Under the pieces are notes generated by a model. That model saw only the letters and a program-made list of their open reading frames with translations. It was not told the origin of the DNA and did no database searches. A program made the translations under genes and the position numbers. A stretch of DNA of 64,000 nucleotides from Rebecca billardiae RCC1528 (lineage: Eukaryota; Haptophyta): positions 2,790,001 through 2,854,000 of the forward strand of contig OZ251228.1 of assembly GCA_965240325.2 (NCBI GenBank), read 5' to 3'. Shown here piece after piece: positions 41,301 through 53,972 of the stretch (positions within the stretch are counted from its first letter, which is position 1; each line of letters begins with the position of its first letter).

Positions 41301-44300
41301 GCTCAGGCTGAGCGCGCTGTAGCTTTTCGAGCTGTCATTCGGTGTGGTACGGCATCAGGGGACGTGCTCGGTCCTCTCCGCCCTCGCTGAGCCCGAAGTC
41401 ACGACATCGGCGCTCTGAGCGCCGGTCCCGGCGTGCCAGGTCCGGCGCGCCGGGCCCGGCGCGCCGGACCTCGGCCGAGGTCCGGCGCGGCGCCGGACCT
41501 CGAGTGCATGATGGTCGGGCGTGCTCAGGCTGAGCGCGCTGTAGCTTTTCGAGCTGTCATTCGGTGTGGTACGGCATCAGGGGACGTGCTCGGTCCTCTC
41601 CGCCCTCGCTGAGCCCGAAGTCACGACATCGGCGCTCTGAGCGCCGGGCCCGTCGTGCCAGGTCCGGCGCGCCGGCCCCGGCGCGCCGGACCTCGGCCGA
41701 GGTCCGGCGCGGCGCCGGACCTCGGGTGCATGATGGTCGGGCGCGCTCAGGCTGAGCGCGCTGTAGCCGTTCGAGCTGTCAGCTGATCTGGCACTGCATC
41801 AGGGGACGTGCTCGGTCCTCTCCGCCCTCGCTGACCCCGAAGTCACGACATCGGCGCTCTGAGCGCCAGGCCCGTCGTGCCAGGTCCGGCGCGCCGGGCC
41901 CGGCGCGCCGGACCTCGGCCGAGGTCCGGCGCGGCGCCGGACCTCGAGTGCATGATGGTCGGGCGTGCTCAGGCTGAGCGCGCTGTAGCTTTTCGAGCTG
42001 TCATTCGGTGTGGTACGGCATCAGGGGACGTGCTCGGTCCTCTCCGCCCTCGCTGAGCCCGAAGTCACGACATCGGCGCTCTGAGCGCCGGTCCCGGCGT
42101 GCCAGGTCCGGCGCGCCGGGCCCGGCGCGCCGGACCTCGGCCGAGGTCCGGCGCGGCGCCGGACCTCGAGTGCATGATGGTCGGGCGTGCTCAGGCTGAG
42201 CGCGCTGTAGCTTTTCGAGCTGTCATTCGGTGTGGTACGGCATCAGGGGACGTGCTCGGTCCTCTCCGCCCTCGCTGAGCCCGAAGTCACGACATCGGCG
42301 CTCTGAGCGCCGGGCCCGTCGTGCCAGGTCCGGCGCGCCGGCCCCGGCGCGCCGGACCTCGGCCGAGGTCCGGCGCGGCGCCGGACCTCGGGTGCATGAT
42401 GGTCGGGCGCGCTCAGGCTGAGCGCGCTGTAGCCGTTCGAGCTGTCAGCTGATCTGGCACTGCATCAGGGGACGTGCTCGGTCCTCTCCGCCCTCGCTGA
42501 CCCCGAAGTCACGACATCGGCGCTCTGAGCGCCAGGCCCGTCGTGCCAGGTCCGGCGCGCCGGGCCCGGCGCGCCGGACCTCGGCCGAGGTCCGGCGCGG
42601 CGCCGGACCTCGAGTGCATGATGGTCGGGCGTGCTCAGGCTGAGCGCGCTGTAGCTTTTCGAGCTGTCATTCGGTGTGGTACGGCATCAGGGGACGTGCT
42701 CGGTCCTCTCCGCCCTCGCTGAGCCCGAAGTCACGACATCGGCGCTCTGAGCGCCGGTCCCGGCGTGCCAGGTCCGGCGCGCCGGGCCCGGCGCGCCGGA
42801 CCTCGGCCGAGGTCCGGCGCGGCGCCGGACCTCGAGTGCATGATGGTCGTACGCGCTCAGGCTGAGCGCGCTGTAGCCGTTCGAGCTGTCATCCGGTGTT
42901 GTACGACATCCGGGGACGTGCTCGGTCCTCTCCGCCCTCGCTGAGCCCGAAGTCACGACATCGGCGCACTGAGCGCCGGGCCCGGCGCGCCAGGTCCGGC
43001 GCGCCGGGCCCGGCGCGCCGGACCTCGGCCGAGGTCCGGCGCGGCGCCGGACCTCGAGTGCATGATGGTCGGGCGTGCTCAGGCTGAGCGCGCTGTAGCT
43101 TTTCGAGCTGTCATTCGGTGTGGTACGGCATCAGGGGACGTGCTCGGTCCTCTCCGCCCTCGCTGAGCCCGAAGTCACGACATCGGCGCTCTGAGCGCCG
43201 GTCCCGGCGTGCCAGGTCCGGCGCGCCGGGCCCGGCGCGCCGGACCTCGGCCGAGGTCCGGCGCGGCGCCGGACCTCGAGTGCATGATGGTCGTACGCGC
43301 TCAGGCTGAGCGCGCTGTAGCCGTTCGAGCTGTCAGCCGGTGTGGTACGGCATCAGGGGACTTGCTCGGTCCTCTTCGCCCTCGCCGAGCCCGAAGTCAC
43401 GACATCGGCGCTCTGAGCGCCGGGCCCGGCGTGCCAGGTCCGGCGCGCCGGGCCCGGCGCGCCGGACCTCGGCCGAGGTCCGGCGCGGCGCCGGACCTCG
43501 AGTGCATGATGGTCGGGCGCACTCAGGCTGAGCGCGCTGTAGCCGTTCGAGCTGTCAGCTGATCCGGTACGGCACTGACCCGCGTGCTTGGTCCTCTCCG
43601 CCCTCGCCGAGCCCGAAGTCACGACATCGGCGCTCTGAGCGCCGGGCCCGGCGTGCCAGGTCCGGCGCGCCGGGCCCGGCGCGCCGGACCTCGGCCGAGG
43701 TCCGGCGCGGCGCCGGACCTCGAGTGCATGATGGTCGGGCGCGCTCAGGCTGAGCGCGCTGTAGCCGTTCGAGCTGTCAGCCGGTGTGGTACGGCATCAG
43801 GGGACGTGCTCGGTCCTCTCCGCCCTCGCCGAGCCCGAAGTCACGACATCGGCGCTCTGAGCGCCGGGCCCGGCGTGCCAGGTCCGGCGCGCCGGGCCCG
43901 GCGCGCCGGACCTCGGCCGAGGTCCGGCGCGGCGCCGGACCTCGAGTGCATGATGGTCGGGCGCGCTCAGGCTGAGCGCGCTGTAGCCGTTCGAGCTGTC
44001 AGCCGGTGTGGTACGGCATCAGAGGACGTGCTCGGTTTTCTTCGCCCTCGCCGAGCCCGAAGTCACGACATCGGCGCTCTGAGCGCCGGGCCCGGCGTGC
44101 CAGGTCCGGCGCGCCGGGCCCGGCGCGCCGGACCTCGGCCGAGGTCCGGCGCGGCGCCGGACCTCGAGTGCATGATGGTCGGGCGCGCTCAGGCTGAGCG
44201 CGCTGTAGCCGTTCGAGCTGTCAGCCGGTGTGGTACGGCATCAGAGGACGTGCTCGGTTTTCTTCGCCCTCGCCGAGCCCGAAGTCACGACATCGGCGCT

Positions 44301-47300
44301 CTGAGCGCCGGGCCCGGCGTGCCAGGTCCGGCGCGCCGGGCCCGGCGCGCCGGACCTCGGCCGAGGTCCGGCGCGGCGCCGGACCTCGAGTGCATGATGG
44401 TCGGGCGCGCTCAGGCTGAGCGCGCTGTAGCCGTTCGAGCTGTCAGCCGGTGTGGTACGGCATCAGAGGACGTGCTCGGTTTTCTTCGCCCTCGCCGAGC
44501 CCGAAGTCACGACATCGGCGCTCTGAGCGCCGGGCCCGGCGTGCCAGGTCCGGCGCGCCGGGCCCGGCGCGCCGGACCTCGGCCGAGGTCCGGCGCGGCG
44601 CCGGACCTCGAGTGCATGATGGTCGGGCGCGCTCAGGCTGAGCGCGCTGTAGCCGTTCGAGCTGTCAGCCGGTGTGGTACGGCATCAGAGGACGTGCTCG
44701 GTCCTCTCCGCCCTCGCCGAGCCCGAAGTCACGACATCGGCGCTCTGAGCGCCGGGCCCGGCGTGCCAGGTCCGGCGCGCCGGGCCCGGCGCGCCGGACC
44801 TCGGCCGAGGTCCGGCGCGGCGCCCGACCTCGAGTGCATGATGGTCGGGCGCGCTCAGGCTGAGCGCGCTGTAGCCGTTCGAGCTGTCAGCCAGTCTGGC
44901 ACGGCATCGGGGAACGTGCTCGGTCCTCTCCGCCCTCGCTGAGCCCGAAGTCACGACATCGGCGCTCTGAGCGCCAGGCCCGGCGTGCCAGGTCCGGCGC
45001 GCCGGGCCCGGCGCGCCGGACCTCGGCCGAGGTCCGGCGCGGCGCCGGACCTCGAGTGCATGATGGTCGGGCGCGCTCAGGCTGAGCGCGCTGTAGCCGT
45101 TCGAGCTGTCAGCCAGTCTGGCACGGCATCAGAGGACGTGCTCGGTCCTCTCCGCCCTCGCTGAGCCCAAAGTCACGACAGCATCGGCGCTCTGAGTGCC
45201 AGGCCCGCCGCGCCGGACCTCGGCCGAGGTCCGGCGCGGCGCCGGACCTCGAGTGCATGATGGTTGGGCGCGCTCAGGCTGAGCGCGCTGTAGCCGTTCG
45301 AGCTGTCAGCCGGTGTGGTACGGCATCAGAGGACGTGCTCGGTCCTCTCCGCCCTCGCTGAGCCCAAAGTCACGACATCGGCGCTCTGAGTGCCAGGCCC
45401 GCCGCGCCGGACCTTCACCTCGGCCGAGGTCCGGCGCGGCGCCGGACCTCGAGTGCATGATGGTTGGGCGCGCTCAGGCTGAGCGCGCTGTAGCCGTTCG
45501 AGCTGTCAGCCAGTCTGGCACGGCATCAGAGGACGTGCTCGGTCCTCTCCGCCCTCGCTGAGCCCGAAGTCACGACATCGGCGCTCTGAGCGCCAGGCCC
45601 GGCGTGCCAGGTCCGGCGCGCCGGGCCCGGCGCGCCGGACCTCGGCCGAGGTCCGGCGCCGGCGCGGCGCCCGACCTCGAGTGCATGATGGTCGGGCACG
45701 CTCAGGCTGAGCGCGCTGTAGCCGTTCGAGCTGTCAGCCGGTGTCGTACGGCATCAGGGCACGTGCTCGGTCCTCTCCGCCCTCGCTGAGCGCGAAGTCA
45801 CGACATCGGCGCTCTGAGCGCCAGGCCCGGCGTGCCAGGTCCGGCGCGCCGGGCCCGGCGCGCCGGACCTCGGCCGAGGTCCGGCGCGGCGCCGGACCTC
45901 GAGTGCATGATGGTCGGGCGCGCTCAGGATGAGCGCGCTGTAGCCGTTCGAGCTGTCAGCCGGTGTGGTACGGCATCACTGGACGTGCTCGGTCCTCTCC
46001 GCCCTCGCTGAGCCCGAAGTCACGACATCGGCGCTCTGAGCGCCAGGCCTGGCGTGCCAGGTCCGGCGCGCCGGGCCCGGCGCGCCGGACCTCGGCCGAG
46101 GTCCGGCGCGGCGCCGGACCTCGAGTGCATGATGGTCGGGCGCGGTCAGGCTGAGCACGCTGTAGCCGTTCGAGCTGTCAGCTGATCTGGCACGGCATCA
46201 GAGGACGTGCTCGGTCCTCTCCGCCACCGCTGAGCCCAAAGTCACGACATCGGCGCTCTGAGTGCCAGGCCCGCCGCGCCGGACCTTCACCTCGGCCGAG
46301 GTCCGGCGCGGCGCCGGACCTCGAGTGCATGATGGTCGGGCGCGGTCAGGCTGAGTGCGCTGTAGCCGTTCGAGCTGTCAGCTGATCTGGCACGGCATCA
46401 GAGGACGTGCTCGGTCCTCTCCGCCACCGCTGAGCCCAAAGTCACGACATCGGCGCTCTGAGTGCCAGGCCCGCCGCGCCGGACCTTCACCTCGGCCGAG
46501 GTCCGGCGCGGCGCCGGACCTCGAGTGCATGATGGTTGGGCGCGCTCAGGCTGAGCGCGCTGTAGCCGTTCGAGCTGTCAGCCAGTCTGGCACGGCATCA
46601 GAGGACGTGCTCGGTCCTCTCCGCCCTCGCTGAGCCCGAAGTCACGACATCGGCGCTCTGAGCGCCAGGCCCGGCGTGCCAGGTCCGGCGCGCCGGGCCC
46701 GGCGCGCCGGACCTCGGCCGAGGTCCGGCGCGGCGCCGGACCTCGAGTGCATGATGGTCGGGCGCGCTCAGGCTGAGCGCGCTGTAGCCGTTCGAGCTGT
46801 CAGCCGGTGTGGTACGGCATCAGTGACACGTGCTCGGTCCTCTCCGCCCTCGCTGAGCCCGAAGTCACGACATCGGCGCTCTGAGCGCCGGGCCCGGCGT
46901 GCCAGGTCCGGCGCGCCGGGCCCGGCGCGCCGGACCTCGGCCGAGGTCCGGCGCGGCGCCGGACCTCGAGTGCATGATGGTCGGGCGCGCTCAGGATGAG
47001 CGCGCTGTAGCCGTTCGAGCTGTCAGCCGGTGTGGTACGGCATCACTGGACGTGCTCGGTCCTCTCCGCCCTCGCTGAGCCCGAAGTCACGACATCGGCG
47101 CTCTGAGCGCCAGGCCTGGCGTGCCAGGTCCGGCGCGCCGGGCCCGGCGCGCCGGACCTCGGCCGAGGTCCGGCGCGGCGCCGGACCTCGAGTGCATGAT
47201 GGTCGGGCGCGCTCAGGCTGAGCGCGCTGTAGCCGTTCGAGCTGTCATCCGGTGTTGTACGGCATCAGAGGACGTGCTCGGTCCTCTCCGCCCTCGCTGA

Positions 47301-50234
47301 GCCCAAAGTCACGACATCGGCGCTCTGAGTGCCAGGCCCGCCGCGCCGGACCTTCACCTCGGCCGAGGTCCGGCGCGGCGCCGGACCTCGAGTGCATGAT
47401 GGTTGGGCGCGCTCAGGCTGAGCGCGCTGTAGCCGTTCGAGCTGTCAGCCAGTCTGGCACGGCATCAGAGGACGTGCTCGGTCCTCTCCGCCCTCGCTGA
47501 GCCCGAAGTCACGACATCGGCGCTCTGAGCGCCAGGCCCGGCGTGCCAGGTCCGGCGCGCCGGGCCCGGCGCGCCGGACCTCGGCCGAGGTCCGGCGCCG
47601 GCGCGGCGCCCGACCTCGAGTGCATGATGGTCGGGCACGCTCAGGCTGAGCGCGCTGTAGCCGTTCGAGCTGTCAGCCGGTGTCGTACGGCATCAGGGCA
47701 CGTGCTCGGTCCTCTCCGCCCTCGCTGAGCCCGAAGTCACGACATCGGCGCTCTGAGCGCCAGGCCCGGCGTGCCAGGTCCGGCGCGCCGGGCCCGGCGC
47801 GCCGGACCTCGGCCGAGGTCCGGCGCGGCGCCGGACCTCGAGTGCATGATGGTCGGGCGCGCTCAGGATGAGCGCGCTGTAGCCGTTCGAGCTGTCAGCC
47901 GGTGTGGTACGGCATCACTGGACGTGCTCGGTCCTCTCCGCCCTCGCTGAGCCCGAAGTCACGACATCGGCGCTCTGAGCGCCAGGCCTGGCGTGCCAGG
48001 TCCGGCGCGCCGGGCCCGGCGCGCCGGACCTCGGCCGAGGTCCGGCGCGGCGCCGGACCTCGAGTGCATGATGGTCGGGCGCGCTCAGGCTGAGCGCGCT
48101 GTAGCCGTTCGAGCTGTCATCCGGTGTTGTACGACATCCGGGGACGTGCTCGGTCCTCTCCGCCCTCGCTGAGCCCGAAGTCACGACATCGGCGCTTTGA
48201 GTGCCAGGCCCGGCGCGTCGGACCTCGGCCGAGGTCCGGCGCGGCGCCGGACCTCGATCGAGTGCATTATGATGGTCGGGCGCGCTCAGGCTGAGCGCGC
48301 TGTAGCCGTTCGAGCTGTCATCCGGTGTTGTACGACATCCGGGGACGTGCTCGGTCCTCTCCGCCCTCGCTGAGCCCGAAGTCACGACATCGGCGCTTTG
48401 AGTGCCAGGCCCGGCGCGCCGGACCTCGGCCGAGGTCCGGCGCGGCGCCGGACCTCGATCGAGTGCATTATGATGGTCGGGCGCGCTCAGGCTGAGCGCG
48501 CTGTAGCCGTTCGAGCTGTTAGCCGGTGTGGTACGGCATCAGAGCACGTGCTCGGTCCTCTCCGCCCTCGCTGAGCCCGAAGTCACGACATCGGCGCTCT
48601 GAGCGCCGGGCCCGGCGTGCCAGGTCCGGCGCGCCGGGCCCGGCGCGCCGGACCTCGGCCGAGGTCCGGCGCGGCGCCCGACCTCGAGTGCATGATGGTC
48701 GGGCGCGCTCAGGCTGAGCGCGCTGTAGCCGTTCGAGCTGTCAGCCAGTCTGGCACGGCATCGGGGAACGTGCTCGGTCCTCTCCGCCCTCGCTGAGCCC
48801 GAAGTCACGACATCGGCGCTCTGAGCGCCAGGCCCGGCGTGCCAGGTCCGGCGCGCCGGGCCCGGCGCGCCGGACCTCGGCCGAGGTCCGGCGCGGCGCC
48901 GGACCTCGAGTGCATGATGGTCGGGCGCGCTCAGGCTGAGCGCGCTGTAGCCGTTCGAGCTGTCAGCCAGTCTGGCACGGCATCAGAGGACGTGCTCGGT
49001 CCTCTCGGCCACCGCTGAGCCCGAAGTCACGACATCGGCGCTCTGAGCGCCGGGCCCGGCGTGCCAGGTCCGGCGCGCCGGGCCCGGCGCGCCGGACCTC
49101 GGCCGAGGTCCGGCGCGGCGCCCGACCTCGAGTGCATGATGGTCGGGCGCGCTCAGGCTGAGCGCGCTGTAGCCGTTCGAGCTGTCAGCCGGTGTGGTAC
49201 GGCATCAGTGACACGTGCTCGGTCCTCTCCGCTCTCGCTGAGCCCGAAGTCACGACATCGGCGCTCTGAGCGCCGGGCCCGGCGTGCCAGGTCCGGCGCG
49301 CCGGGCCCGGCGCGCCGGACCTCGGCCGAGGTCCGGCGCGGCGCCGGACCTCGAGTGCATGATGGTCGGGCGCGCTCAGGCTGAGCGCGCTGTAGCCGTT
49401 CGAGCTGTCAGCCAGTCTGGCACGGCATCAGAGGACGTGCTCGGTCCTCTCGGCCACCGCTGAGCCCGAAGTCACGACATCGGCGCTCTGAGCGCCGGGC
49501 CCGGCGTGCCAGGTCCGGCGCGCCGGGCCCGGCGCGCCGGACCTCGGCCGAGGTCCGGCGCGGTGCCGGACCTCGAGTGCATGATGGTCGGGCGCGCTCA
49601 GGCTGAGCGCGCTGTAGCCGTTCGAGCTGTCAGCCGGTGTGGTACGGCATCAGTGACACGTGCTCGGTCCTCTCCGCCCTCGCTGAGCCCGAAGTCACGA
49701 CATCGGCGCTCTGAGCGCCAGGCCCGGCGTGCCAGGTCCGGCGCGCTGGGCCCGGCGCGCCGGACCTCGGCCGAGGTCCGGCGCGGCGCCCGACCTCGAG
49801 TGCATGATGGTCGGGCGCGCTCAGGCTGAGCGCGCTGTAGCCGTTCGAGCTGTCAGCCAGTCTGGCACGGCATCAGAGGACGTGCTCGGTCCTCTCCGCC
49901 CTCGCTGAGCCCGAAGTCACGACATCGGCGCTCTGAGCGCCGGGCCCGGCGTGCCAGGTCCGGCGCGCCGGGCCCGGCGCGCCGGACCTCGGCCGAGGTC
50001 CGGCGCGGTGCCGGACCTCGAGTGCATGATGGTCGGGCGCGCTCAGGCTGAGCGCGCTGTAGCCGTTCGAGCTGTCAGCCGGTGTGGTACGGCATCAGTG
50101 ACACGTGCTCGGTCCTCTCCGCCCTCGCTGAGCCCGAAGTCACGACATCGGCGCTCTGAGCGCCAGGCCCGGCGTGCCAGGTCCGGCGCGCCGGGCCCGG
50201 CGCGCCGGACCTCGGCCGAGGTCCGGCCGAGGTC
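38345..50234. repeat. Satellite B, 222-bp tandem array (about 52 units)
   Basis: The unit runs through GTGCTCGGTCCTCTCCGCC, GAAGTCACGACATCGGCGC, a palindromic core and GTGCATGATGGTCGGGCGCG. In each typical unit the core has a 34-bp perfect palindrome (half-site AGGTCCGGCGCGCCGGG; e.g. 43436-43469), an overlapping 30-bp palindrome (43458-43487, centre CCTCGGCCGAGG) and a 12-bp stem with a CGG loop (43474-43500). Higher-order periods of 666, 1939 and 445 bp are visible. The first units (38345-38620) are diverged; the last is abruptly fused to the duplicated block. 222 is divisible by three, which creates a 452-codon frame (43584-44942) that I regard as spurious. Confidence 0.95.
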
Positions 50235-50238
50235 CGGC

Positions 50239-50952
50239 CCGCGCAGGGACGGCGCGTTCGAGCTGTCCAGCTCTGAGCGCTCCCTGCTCACGCTGCTCGC
50301 GTACCTCAGCGCGCTGCCGCCCGGCGTGGGCGGGCGCACGCGGCTGCTGCGTAGCGATCTGCCGCTCTACCGCGACGCCCACGGCCGCTTCGGCGTCGAG
50401 TCCGCCGCCGAGTCGGTCACCCTCGCCTTCCGGCCCGAGGCGGCCGGCTGTGGCCTGTGCATGTACCACGAGCGGCTGCGCGACGCCGAGGCGCTCGCGC
50501 GCGACGCGCCGCCGGTGTGGGTGCTGCAGACGGAGGTGATGTACGCGCGGACCTCGCCGACGCGCGCGCTGAGCAGCGCCGCGCTGGAGGAGGCGCGCGC
50601 GCTCGAGGTCGAGGCCGAGAGCATCGAGTGCGAGCAGCCTATGGTCGCCGTGCAGCTGTACATGCGCGCGGACAGGCTGCGGAAGGGGCGCGCGCTGCCG
50701 AGGCATGCGCCCTCGCGTGCGCGCGAAGAGCAGGGGCACGCGGCGCTCGCTGTCGCCGCGGATGGCGGGCGCGCGGGGGGCGAGGACGACGCGCGGCCCG
50801 CTCGGCCCGACCCAGACAAGTCAGGGCTCGACGGCTCGCCCCGCTCTGCCGAGGCTGCCGCCGGGGCCGTGGCCGAGACTGCGTGCGCGGCCCCGAGTGA
50901 CGATTCCCTCTCATGGGCGGACGGCAGCTCGGACGACGGCAGCGTCATCTGA
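50239..50952 (+). pseudogene. 2OG-Fe(II) oxygenase-like fragment, right copy
   Basis: Same as 20457-21170 but without the upstream NPRIRIVRYPG part; the frame begins at GPRRDG and is open backwards into satellite B (to 49951). This fusion cannot be a functional gene start. Confidence 0.55.
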
Positions 50953-51643
50953 CGGCAGAGCGCGTCACAGCCTTGTCGAGGCTGACGCGGAGCCGATGCT
51001 AAGCTGGGCGTGCTCAAGGACGAGGCACCGTCGCACGTACAGACGTACGATGAGCAGCGCAGCTACCCACTGGCCACTAGTCTCGGAGTGATCGGTTTCA
51101 GGCTCAGCGCGCGCCCGTTGGTTGCGACGCATAGTGACATGCGATCGGTGGCCGCGCTCACGGATGGAGCGTCGTCGTCTCAGCGGGGTCGCGATCCAGG
51201 CGGACTGCAGCCGACACGTGCTGTATCGTCTGCATAGTATCGAGTCGTGCAATCGTACCTGTCCTGCTCTACTGGTAACAACAAGTACTGATGTGCGCCT
51301 GGGATAAAAGAATAAAACCAATAAATGCTGCATATTAAAACAAATAAACTGTCGCTCACAGCGCAGGCAGGTGTTTGGCGCGGCTGCACTCTCGAGGTGG
51401 CTGGGATACAACATCCAGGTGCAGCACCCTCCCCGTGTGGTGTCAGAGCGCGCTCTCGAGCGCGTGCCTCCGAGCGCGGGGCGGCCGCTTGCTGCAATGG
51501 CCGCCTCGATGAGGTGCGGCAACGCGCCCCTCACCTGCCTGCGCCGGTCTGTTTTGTGGCGGTGTCTTTGTGCAGTGTTGGATGGCGTCAATCACGCCTT
51601 AACCAAGTGTGCACGTTAAAACATAGTAAACTGTACGCACAGG

Positions 51644-53143
51644 ATGGACGGCATGGTCGACATCGTGAGCCCAAAGTGTGATCACACTGACTGCTCCAAG
51701 GTGCCTCACTTCGGCATGCCGGGCGACGCGCGCGCCAGCCGGTGCGCTGCGCACAAGCTGGCCGGCATAGTCGACGAGAAGCACCCCAAGTGTGATCACG
51801 CTGGCTGCACCACGCGGCCTTCATTCGGCATGCCGGCCGACGCGCGCGCCAGCCGGTGCGCTACGCACAAGCTGGTCGGCATGGTCGACGTGATGAACCG
51901 CAAGTGCGATCACACCGACTGCACCAAGCAGCCTTCGTTCGGCATGCTGGGCGACGCGCGCGCCAGCCGGTGCGCTACGCACAAGCTGGCCGGCATGGTC
52001 GACGTGAAGAGCCCCAAGTGTGATCACACGGGCTGCACCAAGTGGCCTTCGTTCGGCATGCCGGGCGACGCGCGCGCCAGCCGGTGCGGCACGCACAAGC
52101 TGGTCGGCATGGTCGACATCGTGCGCGCAAAGTGTGATCACGCCGGCTGCACCACGGGGCCTTCGTTCGGCATGCTGGGCGACGCGCGCGCCAGCCGGTG
52201 CGCTGCGCACAAGCTGGCCGGCATGGTCGACGTGAAGCACCCCAAGTGTGATCACGCGGGCTGCACCAAGGTGCCTTCGTTCGGCATGCCGGGCGACGCG
52301 CGCGCCAGCCGGTGCGGCACGCACAAGCTGGCCGGCATGGCCAACGTGGTGAGCCCAAAGTGTGATCACACCGGCTGCACCAAGCAGCCTTACTTCGGCA
52401 TGCCAGGCGACGCGCGCGCCAGCCGGTGCGCTACGCACAAGCTGGCCGGCATGGTCGACATGAAGAACCCCAAGTGTGATCACGCTGGCTGCACCACGCG
52501 GCCTCGCGTCGGCATGCCGGGCGACGCCCGCGCCAGCCGGTGCGCTACGCACAAGCTGGCCGGCATGGTCGACGTGGTGAGCCGCAAGTGTGACCACGCC
52601 GGCTGCACCACGGGGCCTTCGTTCGGCATGCCGGGCGACGCGCGCGCCAGCCGGTGCGCTGCGCACAAGCTGGCAGGCATGCTTCCGCTGTCACGTGGCA
52701 ACAGCAGCGTTCACGTGGCCAAGAGCTCTGCCTCCATGCACTCCCAGATCGGTTCCAGCAAACGTCCCCGGGCACAGCACTGCGATGCCGATGGGCCTGC
52801 ACGTGCTCTGCGCGCAAGGCCCAGCATTGCCCTGCTGCCTGCCCATGCAACAGGCTGGCCACAAGGCGAGGCGACTGTGTCTCCAATGCTGCTACCCATT
52901 GTCGTGGGCGAAGAATTCATCCCCTCTGGCGCGATGCAGCCGCAGGTCGTGGGTCACCTTCAGACTCAGGATCAGCCAATGGCATCCGTGTCGGCGGTGC
53001 CGCGGTGCTTCCGCCAGAGGGCCCAGAGGCGCCAGGCCCAGAGCTCCCTGTGGTTACTGTGGGTCAGATCGACTATACCACGCGCGCTGGTCATTATTGT
53101 TCAAACTGATGATGACGACGCTGACTACATACATCGTCTATAA
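51644..53143 (+). CDS. EsV-1-7 cysteine-repeat protein, nine tandem repeats (right copy)
   Basis: Protein-level identical to the copy at 21862-23361: nine 38-residue C-X4-C-X16-C-X2-H-X12 repeats and a ~150-residue tail. If the block is falsely duplicated, there is one gene and not two. Upstream flank also identical, including TAGTAAACTGTAC just before the ATG. Confidence 0.85.
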   Translation: MDGMVDIVSPKCDHTDCSKVPHFGMPGDARASRCAAHKLAGIVDEKHPKCDHAGCTTRPSFGMPADARASRCATHKLVGMVDVMNRKCDHTDCTKQPSFGMLGDARASRCATHKLAGMVDVKSPKCDHTGCTKWPSFGMPGDARASRCGTHKLVGMVDIVRAKCDHAGCTTGPSFGMLGDARASRCAAHKLAGMVDVKHPKCDHAGCTKVPSFGMPGDARASRCGTHKLAGMANVVSPKCDHTGCTKQPYFGMPGDARASRCATHKLAGMVDMKNPKCDHAGCTTRPRVGMPGDARASRCATHKLAGMVDVVSRKCDHAGCTTGPSFGMPGDARASRCAAHKLAGMLPLSRGNSSVHVAKSSASMHSQIGSSKRPRAQHCDADGPARALRARPSIALLPAHATGWPQGEATVSPMLLPIVVGEEFIPSGAMQPQVVGHLQTQDQPMASVSAVPRCFRQRAQRRQAQSSLWLLWVRSTIPRALVIIVQTDDDDADYIHRL

Positions 53144-53525
53144 TAATCCGTAATCAACGCGATGCATGACCGCGTTCCGCGGTCCTTTTCCGTAGAACCA
53201 ACGCAGTTGGGGGCCCGCGGCGCAGTGGTTGAGAATGAGACTGACGAGTCAGTCAGTCCGAGTCAGAAAGACAGTTCAGCCACTCTGAGAGGGAGAGTCA
53301 GACCCGAGACCGAGTCTCGGACTCGGCGCGAGTATGCGGGCGCGCACGGCCAAGGGTGGCATGGGACACCAGCGGACGGGCCGCGCGGGGAAGCGGGGCG
53401 GCGCGCTCGCAGGGCGAGAGGCGCGGACGGGCCGCGCGGGGAAGCGGGGCGGCGGCGCGCGCAGGGCGAGAGGGCGAGAGGCGCCGCGCGGCGCCGGGCC
53501 GGCGCGTGCGCGCGTGCGGGCGCAC

Positions 53526-53972
53526 CTGCTTCAGCTTGAGGTGCTCGCGCTGCGCCATGCGCTCGACGAAGGGCCGCTGGTCGCTCAGCCGGCGCGCCTC
53601 GGGCCGGCATGGCGAGAGCGCGCGCCACTGCCGCCCGCCCACGCTGCGCAGCCACGCGCAGACCGAGCGGAGCTCGGGGTGGAACGAAGCGAGTGGCATG
53701 TCGCGCCCGCCGCCCGGCGCACGTGTGCCCTGCTCCACCGCGCCGCCGTGCTCGCCCGCCGCCTGCTCCGCCGCGTCGGCCTCGAGGATGGCGGCGGCCA
53801 GCGGCAGGCTGAGCGGCGCGCGCTCGCCCACGGTCGCTTCGAGGGCCGTCCACACCTGCTCGAGCTGCTGCAGGGCGTCGACAAGGGCAGCGCGACCGCC
53901 CAGCGCGTCCGCATGCGCGTGGAGCTCGGCGTCTCGCTTCGTCAGGTCGGCGCCCAGCGCCTCTGCGCGCAC
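53526..53972 (-). CDS. Putative coiled-coil protein exon, right copy
   Basis: Identical to 23744-24190, with the same GTGCGC donor after EHLKLKQ. Same reservations apply. Confidence 0.35.

Noticed and set aside
43584-44942. 452-codon frame in satellite B
   Set aside because: It is six nearly identical 74-codon repeats of a 222-bp monomer with no start context or protein-like composition.
29951-50234. CRISPR array
   Set aside because: Repeat units are >200 bp without distinct spacers, in eukaryotic DNA; they are satellites.
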